64,000 nucleotides of DNA from Acidimicrobiia bacterium (GCA_027494165.1 JAOSJM010000005.1:744001-808000), one strand, 5' to 3'; shown: positions 39,556-49,610, counted from the stretch's first letter. The notes: generated by a model from the letters alone, not told the origin. Made by a program: numbers and translations.

Positions 39556-41232
39556 TCAGACGTTCGTGATGGCGCCGCGCTCGGCTCCCTGGGCGAGCCG
39601 GGCGTACTTGGCCAGGAACCCGCTCGTGTACCGGGGCTCGGGAAGCTTCCACTCGGTGCGCCGCCGGTCCAGCTCGGCCTCGTCGACGAGCAGGTCGATC
39701 GTGTGGGCCTCGGCGTCGATGACGATCCGGTCGCCGTCGCGGACGAGGGCGATCGGGCCACCGTCGACGGCCTCGGGGGCGACGTGGCCGACGCAGAACC
39801 CGTGAGTCCCACCGGAGAACCGGCCGTCGGTGACGAGCGCCGCGTCGCCACCCCGCCCCGCGCCCTTCATGGCGCCGGTGACGGCGAGCATCTCGCGCAT
39901 CCCGGGCCCGCCCTTGGGTCCCTCGTAGCGGATCACGACCACATCGCCGGGCTGGATCCGCCCGGCGAGGATGGCGTCCATCGCGAGGTCCTCACCGTCG
40001 AAGACCCGGGCCGTGCCGTCGAAGCGCAGCTCGTCGATCCCGGCGACCTTCACCACGGCACCCTGCGGGGCGAGGGAGCCGGCGAGCACGGCGATGCCGC
40101 CCTGGGCGTGGATCGGGTCGTCGAGGACCCGCACGACCTCACCGTCGGGGGCGGGCGGGTCGAGGTCGGCCAGGTTCTCGGCCACCGTCTTCCCGGTGAC
40201 CGTGAGGCAGTCGCCGTGGATCAGCCCGGCCTCGAGCAGCAGGCGCATGACGACGGGGACGCCGCCGATCCGGTCGAGGTCGGTCATGTGGAACTGCCCG
40301 TGGGGCTTCATGTCCGCGATGTGGGGGACCCGGGCCCCGATCCGGTTGAAGTCGTCGAGCGCGAGATCGACCCGGGCCTCGTTGGCGATGGCGAGCAGGT
40401 GGAGCACCGCGTTGGTCGAGCCGCCGAGGGCCATGACCACCGCGATGGTGTTCTCGAAGGCCTGCTTGGTCATGATCTGGCGCGGCCGGAGGTCGAGCTC
40501 GAGGAGGCGGAGGACCGTCCGGCCGCTCTCGAAGGCGTCGTCGTCACGCCGCCGGTCGACCGCGGGGGCCGTGGAGCTGCCGGGCAGCGACATGCCGAGC
40601 GCCTCGGCCACCGACGCCATGGTGTTGGCGGTGAACATGCCGGCGCAGGCGCCCTCGGTCGGGCAGGCCCGCTTCTCGATCTCGCCCAGCTCGTTCTCGC
40701 TCAGGGTCCCTGCCGCGCAGGCGCCCACGGCCTCGAACACGCTCACGATGTCGAGGGACTGGTCCTTGTAGTGGCCGGGGAGGATCGTGCCGCCGTAGAG
40801 GAACACCGAGGGCAGGTTGAGCCGGGCCGCGGCCATGAGCATGCCGGGCAGGCTCTTGTCGCACCCGGCGAAGGTGACCATGGCGTCGAGGCGCTCGGAG
40901 TGCATCACGCACTCGACCGAGTCGGCGATGATCTCCCGGCTCACGAGGGACCCCCGCATCCCCTCGTGGCCCATGGCGATCCCGTCGCTGACGGCGATGG
41001 TGACGAACTCGATGGGGAACCCGCCGGCGGCCCGCACGCCGTCCTTGGCCCGCTTGGCCAGGCGGTCGAGGGGAAGGTTGCAGGGGGTGACCTCGTTCCA
41101 GCTCGACGCGACGCCGATCTGAGGCTTGTCCCAGTCGTCGTCGGTCATGCCGACGGCCCGGAGCATGGCCCGGGCCGGGGCCCGCTCCATGCCGTCGGTG
41201 ACCTCGTGGCTGCGGGGGCGCATGTCGCTCAT
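39556..41232 (-). CDS. ilvD: Dihydroxy-acid dehydratase
   Basis: Fe-S enzyme of branched-chain amino acid synthesis, 558 residues, uninterrupted. ATG 41232, [20 protein letters not shown]. Signatures: [32 protein letters not shown] (cluster cysteine), [20 protein letters not shown] (second cluster region), [37 protein letters not shown] and [20 protein letters not shown]. Located 4.4 kb from ilvB on the same strand, with the diguanylate cyclase and Fpg genes between, so it is not in the ilvBNC operon. Confidence 0.95.
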   Translation of the reverse strand: MSDMRPRSHEVTDGMERAPARAMLRAVGMTDDDWDKPQIGVASSWNEVTPCNLPLDRLAKRAKDGVRAAGGFPIEFVTIAVSDGIAMGHEGMRGSLVSREIIADSVECVMHSERLDAMVTFAGCDKSLPGMLMAAARLNLPSVFLYGGTILPGHYKDQSLDIVSVFEAVGACAAGTLSENELGEIEKRACPTEGACAGMFTANTMASVAEALGMSLPGSSTAPAVDRRRDDDAFESGRTVLRLLELDLRPRQIMTKQAFENTIAVVMALGGSTNAVLHLLAIANEARVDLALDDFNRIGARVPHIADMKPHGQFHMTDLDRIGGVPVVMRLLLEAGLIHGDCLTVTGKTVAENLADLDPPAPDGEVVRVLDDPIHAQGGIAVLAGSLAPQGAVVKVAGIDELRFDGTARVFDGEDLAMDAILAGRIQPGDVVVIRYEGPKGGPGMREMLAVTGAMKGAGRGGDAALVTDGRFSGGTHGFCVGHVAPEAVDGGPIALVRDGDRIVIDAEAHTIDLLVDEAELDRRRTEWKLPEPRYTSGFLAKYARLAQGAERGAITNV

Positions 41233-41291
41233 GCGGCTCAGCGTATTCGGCGCCGGTGCGGCCACGACGGGTCGGGCCCGGAGGTCCCGGC

Positions 41292-41429
41292 GTCTCGGGT
41301 GTCGATGCGGCGTCATCCGGCGTCTCGGGTGTCGATACCCCCGCTGAGCGACGGTGGAGACACCCGGGTCGCAGATCCCTGTGTCTCGGGTGTCGCCACC
41401 CCCGCTGAGCGACGGTGGAGACACCCGGG
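41292..41429. repeat. Two complete copies and one truncated copy of repeat family R1
   Basis: Copies at 41322-41369 and 41383-41429, and a left-half fragment at about 41292-41307. Unlike other sites, this one lies between two divergent genes (ilvD and a phosphotransferase), in a 323-base gap that must also hold their promoters; I see no clear -35/-10 pair. Confidence 0.88.
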
Positions 41430-41555
41430 ACGTGAGGGTGGCGCGCTCGCGGGGCCCGGAACCCCGACGTTGACACCGGACGGTGACGCGGCCGTGACGG
41501 GAACCGGCGGCCACCGCTAGCGTCGCCGTGCCACCGCACGAGGAGGCCCCCGCCC

Positions 41556-42638
41556 GTGCCGATCCCCCAGCAGCGCGACCCGGAGGACACGAGGCGGAGG
41601 CTCACCGCCTGGCTCGCGGAACGGATGCCCGAGGCCCGAGACCTCACCCTCACGACGCCGCACGGCCCGACCGACACCGGCTTCTCGAGCGACACGCTGC
41701 TCTTCGAGGCCACCTGGACCGAGGGCGGCGAGGACCGGCGGGGAGACTTCGTGGCCCGCGCCGAGCCCACCGGCTACACGGTCTTCCCCGAGTACGACCT
41801 CGGCCTGCAGTTCCGGGTCGTCGAGGCGCTGGACCGGCACACCGGCGTGCCGGTCCCCCGGGTCTTCTGGCTCGAGGAGGACGCCGCGGTCCTCGGCTCC
41901 CCCTTCTACCTGATGGAGCGGGTCGAGGGCCGCATCCCTCCCGACAGCCCGCCCTACACCCTCGAAGGCTGGGTGCTCGAGGCGTCCCCCGAGGAGCGGC
42001 GGCGCCTGTGGACCCACGGTCTCGAGGTGCTGGCCCGGATCCACGACGTCGACTGGAAGGGTCTCGGCTTCGACGTCCTCGACCGGGCCGAGCTCGGCCG
42101 AGCCGGCCTGGACCAGCAGCTCACCGAGGCCGAGCGCTACCTGGAGTGGGTCGACCCGGGCCGGTGCCAGCCGATCGTCGAGGCGGGCCTCGACTGGCTG
42201 AGGGCGAACCGCCCGGCCGAGGACGGTCCCGTGGGCCTGTGCTGGGGCGACGCCCGGATCGGCAACATGATCTTCCGCGACGGGACGTGCTTCGCGGTCC
42301 TCGACTGGGAGATGGTCAGCCTCGGCAACCCGGTCCAGGACCTGGCGTGGTGGCTGCACCTCCACCGCCACCACAGCGAGGGGCTCGGCGTGGAGTCCCC
42401 CGAGGGGTTCCCCGACCGCGACGAGACGGTGGCCATCTACGAGGCCGCCTCAGGTCGTCCGGTCCGGGACCTCGAGTACTACGAGATGTTCGCCGCCTTC
42501 CGCTTCGCGGTGATCATGATGCGCATCGCCCGGATGATGGTGGAGTTCGACCTGATCCCGCCCGACTCCGACTACGAGCGGACCAACACGGCCAGCTGCC
42601 TCCTGGCGGGCATGCTCGGACTCCCCGCCCCGACCTGA
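41556..42638 (+). CDS. Aminoglycoside phosphotransferase-fold kinase (ACAD10/11-like)
   Basis: 360 residues. APH fold: [58 protein letters not shown], Brenner motif [15 protein letters not shown] with the catalytic Asp, and the Mg-binding Asp of [19 protein letters not shown]. The C-terminal helices, [20 protein letters not shown], resemble the kinase domain of ACAD10/11 proteins, which act on hydroxy-acyl-CoA substrates. An acyl-CoA metabolism role is therefore more likely than antibiotic resistance. Start GTG 41556. Confidence 0.8.
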   Translation: MPIPQQRDPEDTRRRLTAWLAERMPEARDLTLTTPHGPTDTGFSSDTLLFEATWTEGGEDRRGDFVARAEPTGYTVFPEYDLGLQFRVVEALDRHTGVPVPRVFWLEEDAAVLGSPFYLMERVEGRIPPDSPPYTLEGWVLEASPEERRRLWTHGLEVLARIHDVDWKGLGFDVLDRAELGRAGLDQQLTEAERYLEWVDPGRCQPIVEAGLDWLRANRPAEDGPVGLCWGDARIGNMIFRDGTCFAVLDWEMVSLGNPVQDLAWWLHLHRHHSEGLGVESPEGFPDRDETVAIYEAASGRPVRDLEYYEMFAAFRFAVIMMRIARMMVEFDLIPPDSDYERTNTASCLLAGMLGLPAPT

Positions 42639-42661
42639 CCGCGGGAGCCGGATCCCCTGCG

Positions 42662-42770
42662 TTCCGGGTGCCGCCACCGTCGCCCAGCGGGGGTATCGAC
42701 ACCCGAGACACCGAGAACATGCGTTCCGGATGCCGCCACCGTCGCCCCAGCGGCGGCGACGACACCCGGG
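42662..42770. repeat. Two copies of repeat family R1
   Basis: Copies at about 42662-42707 and 42723-42770, between convergent genes. Left arms are TTCCGGGTGCCGCC and TTCCGGATGCCGCC; right arms GACACCCGAG and GACACCCGGG. The second copy has an inner-stem mismatch. Confidence 0.85.
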
Positions 42771-42791
42771 GAGGGCAGGGCAGCGCATCGC

Positions 42792-43709
42792 TCACGCGGC
42801 GACGCCCGCGAGCGCACGGCGGAGGTCTCGCAGGAAGGGTTCCGGGCGACGGGAGCAGTCCTCCCAGGTGACGTGGAGCACCCGCCAGCCGGCACCGGCG
42901 AGGGCGGTGAGCCGAACCCGGTCGCTCTGGAACGCCTCCCGGCCTCCGTGCACGGCGTAGCCGTCGGCCTCGACGGCGACCCGCTCGTGCGGCCACGCGA
43001 AGTCGAGGCGGTACGACGCGCCGCCGGCCTCGACCGGATACTGCCGCCTCGGGAGCGGGAGCCCGCTGAGGCGGAGCAGCCGCCAGACCCGCACCTCGAG
43101 CGCGCTCTCGAGCGGCGCGGCGTCGCCCCGCTCCTCGATCACCCGGCGCACGGCCGCCACGCCCGGGCGCCCCCGGACGCCGAGGTCGTCGACGCGGGCA
43201 ACGAGCTCCGCGATCGTCACCAGACCACGACGGAGCGCGTCCTCGAGAGCCGCCTCCAGCCAGTACGACGACACCACGCCCCCGAGGTCGAGCAGCGTGC
43301 GCGCCACGGTGGTGACCGGGATCCCCTCGGTGACCGTCACGTCGGCGGGGTCGAGCCGCACCGGGCGGTGGACGGACAACCCCTCGGCCGACAGCCCGCG
43401 CGTCCGCGACGCCGAGAGCTCCACCGGCCCGTCGTCACGACATCCGTCGAGCCCCCAGAGGTGCCCGGCTGTGGCGTGCGACGCGACCGCGTCCGGGCCG
43501 GCCCACAGGACTGCCGCCAGGAGCAGCTGCCGGCGCGAGGTCAGGCCGCCGGCCTGCCGGTAGACGCCGGGGAGCACCGGCTCCCAGTGGCCCTCGCCGA
43601 GACGTCGGTCGACGGCCGACGCGGAGAAGCCGGCCCCGAGGGCCTGGGCCCGGGTGAACAGCCCGAGCTGGGTCGAGGCGGTGGTGAGGAGCGCACGTGT
43701 CGAGGACAT
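42792..43709 (-). CDS. AbiEi-like antitoxin domain plus DUF559 nuclease-fold protein
   Basis: 305 residues from ATG 43709 (MSSTRALLTTASTQLGLFTR). The N-terminus is winged-helix, AbiEi-like: ALGAGFSASAVDRRLGEGHW and VLPGVYRQAGG. A middle part follows (ASHATAGHLWGLDG, VTTVARTLLDLGGVV). The C-terminus is a DUF559/Vsr-like PD-(D/E)xK fold: YRLDFAWPHERVAVEADGYA and GWRVLHVTWEDCSRRPEPFL. Such proteins are widespread in actinobacteria, usually as single genes without an AbiEii toxin; none is adjacent here. The open frame extends to 43853 but reads into an R1 repeat, so ATG 43709 is preferred. Confidence 0.75.
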   Translation of the reverse strand: MSSTRALLTTASTQLGLFTRAQALGAGFSASAVDRRLGEGHWEPVLPGVYRQAGGLTSRRQLLLAAVLWAGPDAVASHATAGHLWGLDGCRDDGPVELSASRTRGLSAEGLSVHRPVRLDPADVTVTEGIPVTTVARTLLDLGGVVSSYWLEAALEDALRRGLVTIAELVARVDDLGVRGRPGVAAVRRVIEERGDAAPLESALEVRVWRLLRLSGLPLPRRQYPVEAGGASYRLDFAWPHERVAVEADGYAVHGGREAFQSDRVRLTALAGAGWRVLHVTWEDCSRRPEPFLRDLRRALAGVAA

Positions 43710-43812
43710 GGCGCCATCCCACCACCCGGGTGTGACGGTCATCGGAGGCCGACGAGGTCCGCCGTGTCGAGTGATCCCCGAAGGCGTGTCCGCCGCCCTC
43801 ACCCACGCCCGG

Positions 43813-43956
43813 ATCCGGGTGTCTCTACCGTCGCCCAGCGAGGGTATCGGCACCCGAGACCGGCCACTCCTCCGTCTCGGGTGTGTTCACCCCCGCCCAG
43901 CGGGGGTAACGGCACCCGAGAGGCCATGCCCGCGACCCGGGTGCCTCCACCACACC
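43813..43956. repeat. Two complete copies and one truncated copy of repeat family R1
   Basis: Copies at about 43813-43859 and 43874-43920, plus a left-half fragment near 43934-43956 that abuts the stop of the lipoprotein gene. Lies between two genes on the same (minus) strand. Confidence 0.85.
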
Positions 43957-43957
43957 G

Positions 43958-44671
43958 CTACGGATTCTCGGGCACCATCTCCCCGAGCGTGGCCGCGTCG
44001 GCGACGATCCCGCGGAACCGGGCGTCGAGCGCGACGGGCGCCGCCCGCTCGTCCGAGGCCAGCGCCACGACCCGGGTCCCTCCGACGAGCGCTTCCTCGT
44101 CCGCCCCGACGATGCCCATGGCGCAGGTGCCCACCAGCGACGCCAGGTCCTCCTCGGCGACCTGGGGACCGAGCGCCTCGATCACGTCGGCACCGCCCAC
44201 CGCCAACCTCATCGGGAGCTCCACCGCCTCACCGTCCACGGACACCACGACGACCGCCCCGCCCCAGTAGGCGCTGTTGCCCGCGTACGTGTTCGAGCCT
44301 CGACGACCCGCCTCGTCGCCCGGGAGCAGCGTGAGGGGTTCGAGGTCGACGGGATTCACGGCGACGACCTCACCGACCACGATCCGTCCCCCGCCAGCCA
44401 GCGCCTGGTCCACGGATTCGAGCTCCACGGCGTTCAGGGACTCCGCGAACTGGGAGTGGCTGACGGCGTGGCCGATCCTCTGGAGCTCCGCCGGTGCCAC
44501 CGTGCTGGCTCCCCCGCACACCCCGCCGGTGCCCGCATCGAGAGCCCCCGGTCCCCCCTCGGCGGATACCCGCTGCGTCCCCGTACCCCCGCACCCCGTC
44601 AGCACCACGATTGCGGCTGCGACGGTCGCCGTCACAGCGGCATTCTCGATCCTCTTCATGGTCATTCCCAT
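43958..44671 (-). CDS. Predicted lipoprotein of unknown function
   Basis: 237 residues (fewer if the later ATG, MKRIENAAV, is used). Signal sequence VTATVAAAIVVLTGCGG with lipobox LTGC, so lipid-anchored outside the membrane. Mature part is acidic, with LESVDQALAGGGRIVVGEVV, SNTYAGNSAYWGGAVVVVS and ALGPQVAEEDLASLVGTCAM. No family recognised. Neighbour of a small secreted protease gene on the same strand, 24 bases downstream of it. Confidence 0.7.
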   Translation of the reverse strand: MGMTMKRIENAAVTATVAAAIVVLTGCGGTGTQRVSAEGGPGALDAGTGGVCGGASTVAPAELQRIGHAVSHSQFAESLNAVELESVDQALAGGGRIVVGEVVAVNPVDLEPLTLLPGDEAGRRGSNTYAGNSAYWGGAVVVVSVDGEAVELPMRLAVGGADVIEALGPQVAEEDLASLVGTCAMGIVGADEEALVGGTRVVALASDERAAPVALDARFRGIVADAATLGEMVPENP

Positions 44672-44695
44672 CTGGCGACAACCGCCTGGGCGCTA

Positions 44696-45268
44696 CTAGA
44701 AGGCAGCGTTGATGTGGTCGACGTGGTGGGATTCGTACAGGCCCCAGACGAAGTTGTAGCCGCCGTAGTCCGGAAGCAGGCCACTTCGCATCGCGGAAAC
44801 CGGCGTCGTGCTGTGCGTCAACCCGGCGGTGTGCCCGGTCTCGTGTCGGATGTTCTGGTTGATGTGCACATCCAGTGGTGCGTGGCCCGGGCCGAGCCAA
44901 CTCGAGTACTCCGAGTTGTTGGTCGCCGCCCAGTACGCGCCGCACCTCGTAGAGCTACCCGGTACCAGGCTCACACAGACCGCCATTCCGAACACCCCGG
45001 ATCCCAGATCGGGATTGTGAAGATACATGACATCCGTGGAGCCACCGCAGTTCGATGTGAAGACGTCGTACATATCCGTCTGAGAAGCGAGGTTCTGCAT
45101 GGCCGCGTGGTACGGAGCCCGTGCTGACCCTATGAGGTTCACGTAGAAGCAGTACCAATGGTCGGCGCTGTCGGCGATCCACGAGTATCCACCCGGCTCG
45201 CCGCCATATGGGTCCGCAGAGGCTGTGACCGATCCTGACGTCGCCACTGCAAGGATCGCGAGAACCAT
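44696..45268 (-). CDS. Small secreted metzincin-like zinc protease
   Basis: 190 residues. A hydrophobic start (MVLAILAVATSGSVTASA) looks like a signal peptide lacking its basic n-region. The zinc site is HETGHTAGLTH, the full HExxHxxGxxH metzincin motif, followed by PVSAMRSGLL with a Met-turn candidate. Four cysteines (NCGGSTD, AVCVSLV, TRCGAYW, WYCFYVN) could form disulfides. Just upstream, another frame reads MMGRNLTRRATL, so one missing base near 45,275 would give a standard signal peptide starting at 45,308 or 45,326. Base composition is visibly less GC-rich than the rest. Substrate unknown. Confidence 0.7.
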   Translation of the reverse strand: MVLAILAVATSGSVTASADPYGGEPGGYSWIADSADHWYCFYVNLIGSARAPYHAAMQNLASQTDMYDVFTSNCGGSTDVMYLHNPDLGSGVFGMAVCVSLVPGSSTRCGAYWAATNNSEYSSWLGPGHAPLDVHINQNIRHETGHTAGLTHSTTPVSAMRSGLLPDYGGYNFVWGLYESHHVDHINAAF

Positions 45269-45634
45269 GCTGCAGAGTCGCGCGACGGGTAAGGTTCCTT
45301 CCCATCATCGTGCGAGGTGAGTTCATGATGACAGGAGTGCGGGGGGATGTCCAGGAGTTCGAGGGATGTCAAGGAACAATGAACTGGCAGTCCCTGTGCG
45401 ATAGTTGGTTGCCCGGTCAGGATGAAGACCGGTCTCGTGGCACAGAGCGATGGAACTCCGTTCGAGCAAACAGAGACCGGCATGGTCCACCAGGGGCTCG
45501 CGCCGGGTCGCCCTCCTTGTCGGATGACGAACGGCGGGACCTTCGAGTGCCGGACTCCCGATCCTCAGCGGGTGGCGGCCGACCGGGACGTGCCGCCGGT
45601 TGCCACGGGCGCGCCGATCGCCCACACTCGGGCC
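45269..45634. other. Low-GC intergenic stretch
   Basis: 366 bases between the divergent protease and a small gene. It may hold the first codons of the protease signal peptide (45,308-45,326). A TTGACA is present on the minus strand near 45,373 but no -10 element fits it. Open frames here have no protein-like pattern. Confidence 0.5.
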
Positions 45635-45922
45635 ATGACCGCACTCGACGTCATCCCGACCCGGCGCGAGGTCCTCGACGACTCACGCGGCGCGTCTCTC
45701 CGAGCGACCTGGCACTCCCGGGAGCGCCTCCTCGTGATGAGCCTGTGGCGGGACGACGGGTGCCGTGGGACCGTGCAGCTCGCCCCGGCGGAAGTGGCCC
45801 GCCTCGGTGGCTTCCTCTTCGACGTGCTGGCCGAGCAGGTCGGGAACGCCGAGGTCACCCGGACTCCACGACCGTCGCTGCTGCGGCGCCTGCGGGCGTT
45901 CGTCCGGCCGGAGAGGCGCTGA
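45635..45922 (+). CDS. Small conserved hypothetical protein
   Basis: 95 residues from ATG 45635 (MTALDVIPTRREVLDDSRGA). Contains RATWHSRERLLVMSLWRDDG, CRGTVQLAPAEVARLGGFLF and a basic tail RLRAFVRPERR. The pattern, a short beta-rich domain followed by a helix, resembles small actinobacterial proteins of unknown function. The frame is open from 45422, but those residues are not convincing. Confidence 0.55.
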   Translation: MTALDVIPTRREVLDDSRGASLRATWHSRERLLVMSLWRDDGCRGTVQLAPAEVARLGGFLFDVLAEQVGNAEVTRTPRPSLLRRLRAFVRPERR

Positions 45923-45929
45923 CCCCTCC

Positions 45930-45976
45930 GTCTCGGGTGTCTCTACCGTCGCCCAGCGGGAGTCACGGCACCCGAG
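45930..45976. repeat. Single copy of repeat family R1
   Basis: TCTCGGGTGTCTCTACCGTC, then GCCCAGCGGGAGTCACGGCACCCGAG split over 45950-45976. Between a small gene and the convergent end of an SDR gene. Confidence 0.85.
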
Positions 45977-46028
45977 AGGCCGGGACGCGAGGGCGCGCGC
46001 CCGCCAGGAGCCCCACCGGCCGGCCAGG

Positions 46029-46764
46029 TCAGTTGCCTCCCGCCACCGCGATCACCTCGCCGGTGATGTAGCTGGCCTCGTCGGAGAGCAGGAAGCGCAC
46101 GACCCCGGCGATCTCCGACGGCTCGGCGCCGCGGCCCATCGGGATCTCGGCGGTCATGGCCTCCTGCCACTCGGGCGTCATCGCCCGGGCGGGGTCGGTC
46201 AGCACCAGCCCGGGCGAGACGGCGTTGACCCGGATCCCGTGGGAGACGAGCGCGAGGGCCGCCTCCCGGGTGAGGTGGTCGAGGGCCGCCTTCGACGCCC
46301 CGTAGCCGAGCGTCTCGGCCCGGGCGTGGACGCCGGCTCGCGACGAGATGTTCACGATGGACCCTCCGCCCGCGGCGATCATGTCGTCCTTCACCGACCA
46401 GGTCGCCAGGAACGCCGCCTCGACGTTGGTCCGGAAGAACCGCCGCCAGCGCTCGAGGTCCACCTGCTCCGGGGCAGGTAGCGCATGCACCCCGCGTTGT
46501 TCACGAGCAGCGTGACGGGTCCGAGCTCCGCCCGGACCGTCCTCACCACGGCGTCGAGGGCCTCGGGGTCACCGACGTCGCCCTGCACCGCGATGGCGTC
46601 ACCGCCTCCCGCGCGCACCCGCTCGACCGTCGCCGCGGCCGCGTCCGCGTCCCGCCGGTAGTTCACGCCGACGACGACGCCGTCGGCGCCGAGCCGCTCG
46701 CAGATCGCCGCGCCGATCCCCGCGCCCCACCGGTGACGAGCGCGACCCGTCCCTCCAGCGTCAT
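46029..46764 (-). CDS. Short-chain dehydrogenase/reductase (FabG-like), two frameshifts
   Basis: About 245 residues after correction. ATG 46764 with GGAGGTGGG upstream. MTLEGRVALVTGGARG, then GIGAAICERLGADGVVVG (Rossmann glycine motif), DVGDPEALDAVVRTVRAE, LLVNNAGCMRYLP, then EQVDLERWRRFFRTNVEAAF, SIVNISSRAG, the catalytic YGASKAALDHL (Tyr-x3-Lys), IRVNAVSPGLVLTDPARA and SDEASYITGEVIAVAGGN. One G is missing near 46722 and one C near 46478. The substrate cannot be told; the tail is typical of FabG-like 3-oxoacyl or general alcohol dehydrogenases. Confidence 0.78.
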
Positions 46765-46803
46765 GGTCCCACCTCCGGCTCTCTCCCCACACCAGGATCA
46801 GCG

Positions 46804-47035
46804 ACCCCGGTGCCTCCACCCCCGCCCAGCGGGCGTAACGACACCCGAGAGGCAGATCCTCCACGTCCCGGGTGCCTCCACCCCCGCCCAGCGGGCGTAA
46901 CGACACCCGAGAGGCAGATCCTCCACGTCCCGGGTGCCTCCACCCCCGCCCAGCGGGCGTAACGACACCCGAGAGGCAGATCCTCCACGTCCCGGGTGCC
47001 TCCACCCCCGCCCAGCGGGGGTATCGACACCCGAG
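46804..47035. repeat. Four tandem copies of repeat family R1
   Basis: Copies at about 46804-46850, 46866-46911, 46928-46973 and 46990-47035, period 62. The first three are almost identical, including the linker AGGCAGATCCTCCACGTC; the fourth has the GGGGGTATC variant. Right inner arm is GCGGGCGT in the first three. Lies between gatB and an SDR gene, both minus strand. Confidence 0.92.
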
Positions 47036-47077
47036 ACACCGACACGTGCGGCCCGAGAGGCGAAGACCAGCGACCCG

Positions 47078-48531
47078 TCAGGCGAGGCGTTCGTCGAGCA
47101 GGCGGTTGAGGAGCTGGGGGTTCCCCTGCCCCCGGGTGGCCGCCATGGCCTGGCCCATGAAGAACCCCCGGAGCTTCTTCCGGGCCTTCTCGTCCCCGGC
47201 CCGGTACCGCTCCACCTCGTCGGGGTGCTCGGCCAGGACCCGGTCGACGACGGCGCCGAGCTCGCCCTCGTCGCTCACCTGGGCCAGCCCGCGCTCCTCC
47301 ACGACCTCCCGGGGCCGCTTCGGCTCCCGCAGGCACTCGCCGAGCACGTCGCGGGCCAGGTTGCGCGACAGCGTCCCGTCGGCGACCAGGCCGACCAGCT
47401 CGGCCAGCCCGTCGGGGGCGAGCGGCAGCACCTCGGGCGACAGGCCGGTCTCGTTGAGGAAGCCGAGCACGTCGCCGACGCACCAGTTCACGACGTCCCG
47501 GGCCGAGCCGCCGTCGAGCGCGGCCACCGCCACCTCGGCCCACTCGGCCAGCCCCGGCGCCCCCACCAGCACCCGGGCGTCGTGCTCGGTGACGCCCCAC
47601 TCGTCGACGAGGCGCGCCCTCCGGGCCGCCGGCAGCTCGGGCATCGAGCGCGCACCCGCTCCCGCCAGGCCCGGTCGGGCACGACGGGGACGAGGTCGGG
47701 CTCGGGGAAGTAGCGGTAGTCGAAGGCCTCCTCCTTCGACCGCATCCCGTGGGTCCGGCCGTCCTCCTCGTCCCAGTGGCGGGTCTCCTGGGCGACCCGC
47801 TCGCCCGCCTCGAGCAGGGCCACCTGGCGCTCGACCTCGTACTCGAGGGCCCGGCCGAGCGACCGCAGCGAGTTCATGTTCTTGATCTCGACCTTGGTGC
47901 CCAGCTCCTGGGTGCCGGCCGGCCGGATCGACACGTTGGCGTCCACCCGCAGCGACCCCTCCTCCATCTTCACGTCGGAGACACCGATGGCCTGGAGCAC
48001 CGCCCGCAGCTCGCCCACGTACGCCCGCGCCTGCTCGGGGCCGCGGAGGTCGGGACGCCCGACGATCTCCATGAGCGGCACGCCGGCCCGGTTGTAGTCG
48101 ACGAGGGAGTGCTCCGCCTCGTGGATGCGGCCGCCCCCGCCCACGTGGAGCGTCTTGCCCGTGTCCTCCTCGAGGTGGGCTCGCTCGATGCCCACCTCGA
48201 CGCCGTCGACGTCGAGCCGGCCGTCGACGCAGATGGGCTCGTCGTACTGGCTGACCTGGTAGTCCTTGGGCATGTCCGGATAGAAGTAGTTCTTGCGGTG
48301 GAAGATCGAGCGCTCGGGCACCGTGAAGTGCAGGGCCTCCCCCACCCGCAGGGCGTACTCGACCGCCTGCTCGTTGAGCACGGGAAGCGACCCCGGCAAC
48401 CCCAGGCACACGGGACACACGTTGGTGTTGGGCTCGGCCCCGAACTCGTTGGGGCAGCCGCAGAACAGCTTCGTGGCCGTCGACAGCTCGACGTGCACCT
48501 CGAGCCCGATGACCGTCTCCCACTCGTTCAC
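47078..48531 (-). CDS. gatB: Asp-tRNA(Asn)/Glu-tRNA(Gln) amidotransferase subunit B, one frameshift
   Basis: Transamidosome subunit that binds mischarged tRNA and activates it. About 485 residues after correction. [40 protein letters not shown] with zinc cysteines, [60 protein letters not shown]; then the tail domain (YqeY-like) [15 protein letters not shown] after a shift near 47,650 between RERVRA and [13 protein letters not shown]. Separated from gatA/gatC by one opposite-strand gene. Confidence 0.92.
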
Positions 48532-48662
48532 CGGCCCACCACCCCTGTCTCGGGAACCACCGGGCGGGCGGACCCCCGGCGGCCACCGGACCGCCGGAGC
48601 GGCCGCCCGCCGCTCGGCCGCCGCTCGCCCCGTCCCGTCGCGCTCGGGCAGACTGCGGGACC

Positions 48663-49610
48663 GTGAGCGACGCCGCCGACCGCGATCCCGACGCCCACCA
48701 GGTCCACCGGGTCGAGGTCGACGACGGCCTCTCCCTCGCCTACGTCCGAGAGGGTACCGGCGGCTACCCCCTCCTCCTCGTGCACGGATACCCGGAGACG
48801 AAGCGCATCTGGTGGCGCAACATCGAACCGCTGGCCGACGCCGGCTTCGAGGTGATCGCCCCCGACCTGCGCGGCCACGGCGACTCCGACCTCGCCCCCG
48901 ACGGCTTCTACGACATCGCCGCGTTCTCCGACGACCTCCGGTCGCTCATGCGCGAGCTGGGCCACGACCGCTACGGCATGGTCGGTGGCGACGTCGGCGC
49001 CCTCGTCCTGTACGACCACGGGCTCCGGTTCCCGGGCGCGGTCGAGCGCCAGTGCTTCTTCAACACGCTCCCGCCTCCGCTCGGCGAGCGCTACGAGCAG
49101 GCCGGCATCCCGCCCGACGAGCCCCACCACGTCCGCCAGAGCGCCGACTACTTCCGCCGGCAGAGCCGGGACGCCGACGCGCTGCTCGCCGAGCTCGACA
49201 CGCCGGCCCGGCGGCGGGCCTACGTGGCCGACATGTACGGCCACCGCCTCTGGGCCGCCCCGGGGACCTTCGACCCCGACGACGTCGACTTCATGACCGA
49301 GCCCTACGCCGACGCGGCCAGGCTCCGGGCGAGCTGGGGGGTCTACGAGGGGGCGACGGGGAACCGCCCGCTGTGGGACGCGCCGCGAGTCTTCGAGACC
49401 AACCCGGTCCCCACCCTGGTGCTCTACGGACCCGAGGACCACGTCGTGCCGGCGAGCTTCCCGCAGCGCTGCGCGGTGGCCTTCACCGAGTGCATCGGGC
49501 CCTTCGTGGTGCCCGGTGCCGGCCACTTCCTCCAGTGGGAGGCCGCCGGGATCCTGAACCGGGCGCTCGTCTACCTGTTCCGCGACCTCCTCGAGACGCA
49601 CCACGCCTGA
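48663..49610 (+). CDS. Alpha/beta hydrolase, epoxide hydrolase-like
   Basis: 315 residues. [20 protein letters not shown] (HGYP oxyanion motif), [19 protein letters not shown], the nucleophile elbow [20 protein letters not shown] with Asp as nucleophile, [13 protein letters not shown] with an acid, and [12 protein letters not shown] with the catalytic His. An Asp nucleophile is the mark of epoxide hydrolases and haloalkane/haloacetate dehalogenases; the HGYP form and cap sequence favour epoxide hydrolase. Start GTG 48663, divergent from gatB by 131 bases and converging on gatA. Confidence 0.8.
   Translation: MSDAADRDPDAHQVHRVEVDDGLSLAYVREGTGGYPLLLVHGYPETKRIWWRNIEPLADAGFEVIAPDLRGHGDSDLAPDGFYDIAAFSDDLRSLMRELGHDRYGMVGGDVGALVLYDHGLRFPGAVERQCFFNTLPPPLGERYEQAGIPPDEPHHVRQSADYFRRQSRDADALLAELDTPARRRAYVADMYGHRLWAAPGTFDPDDVDFMTEPYADAARLRASWGVYEGATGNRPLWDAPRVFETNPVPTLVLYGPEDHVVPASFPQRCAVAFTECIGPFVVPGAGHFLQWEAAGILNRALVYLFRDLLETHHA

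Noticed and set aside
42792-43709. A complete type IV toxin-antitoxin system
   Set aside because: Only the AbiEi-like domain is present, fused to a DUF559 fold; there is no AbiEii nucleotidyltransferase gene beside it.
45310-46071. A 253-codon plus-strand frame across the low-GC gap
   Set aside because: Residue pattern is not protein-like; it overlaps the better supported 95-residue gene in another frame and runs through an R1 repeat.
46804-47035. CRISPR-like array (four repeats, period 62)
   Set aside because: The supposed spacers are themselves repeated, the units are palindromic throughout, and there are no cas genes.
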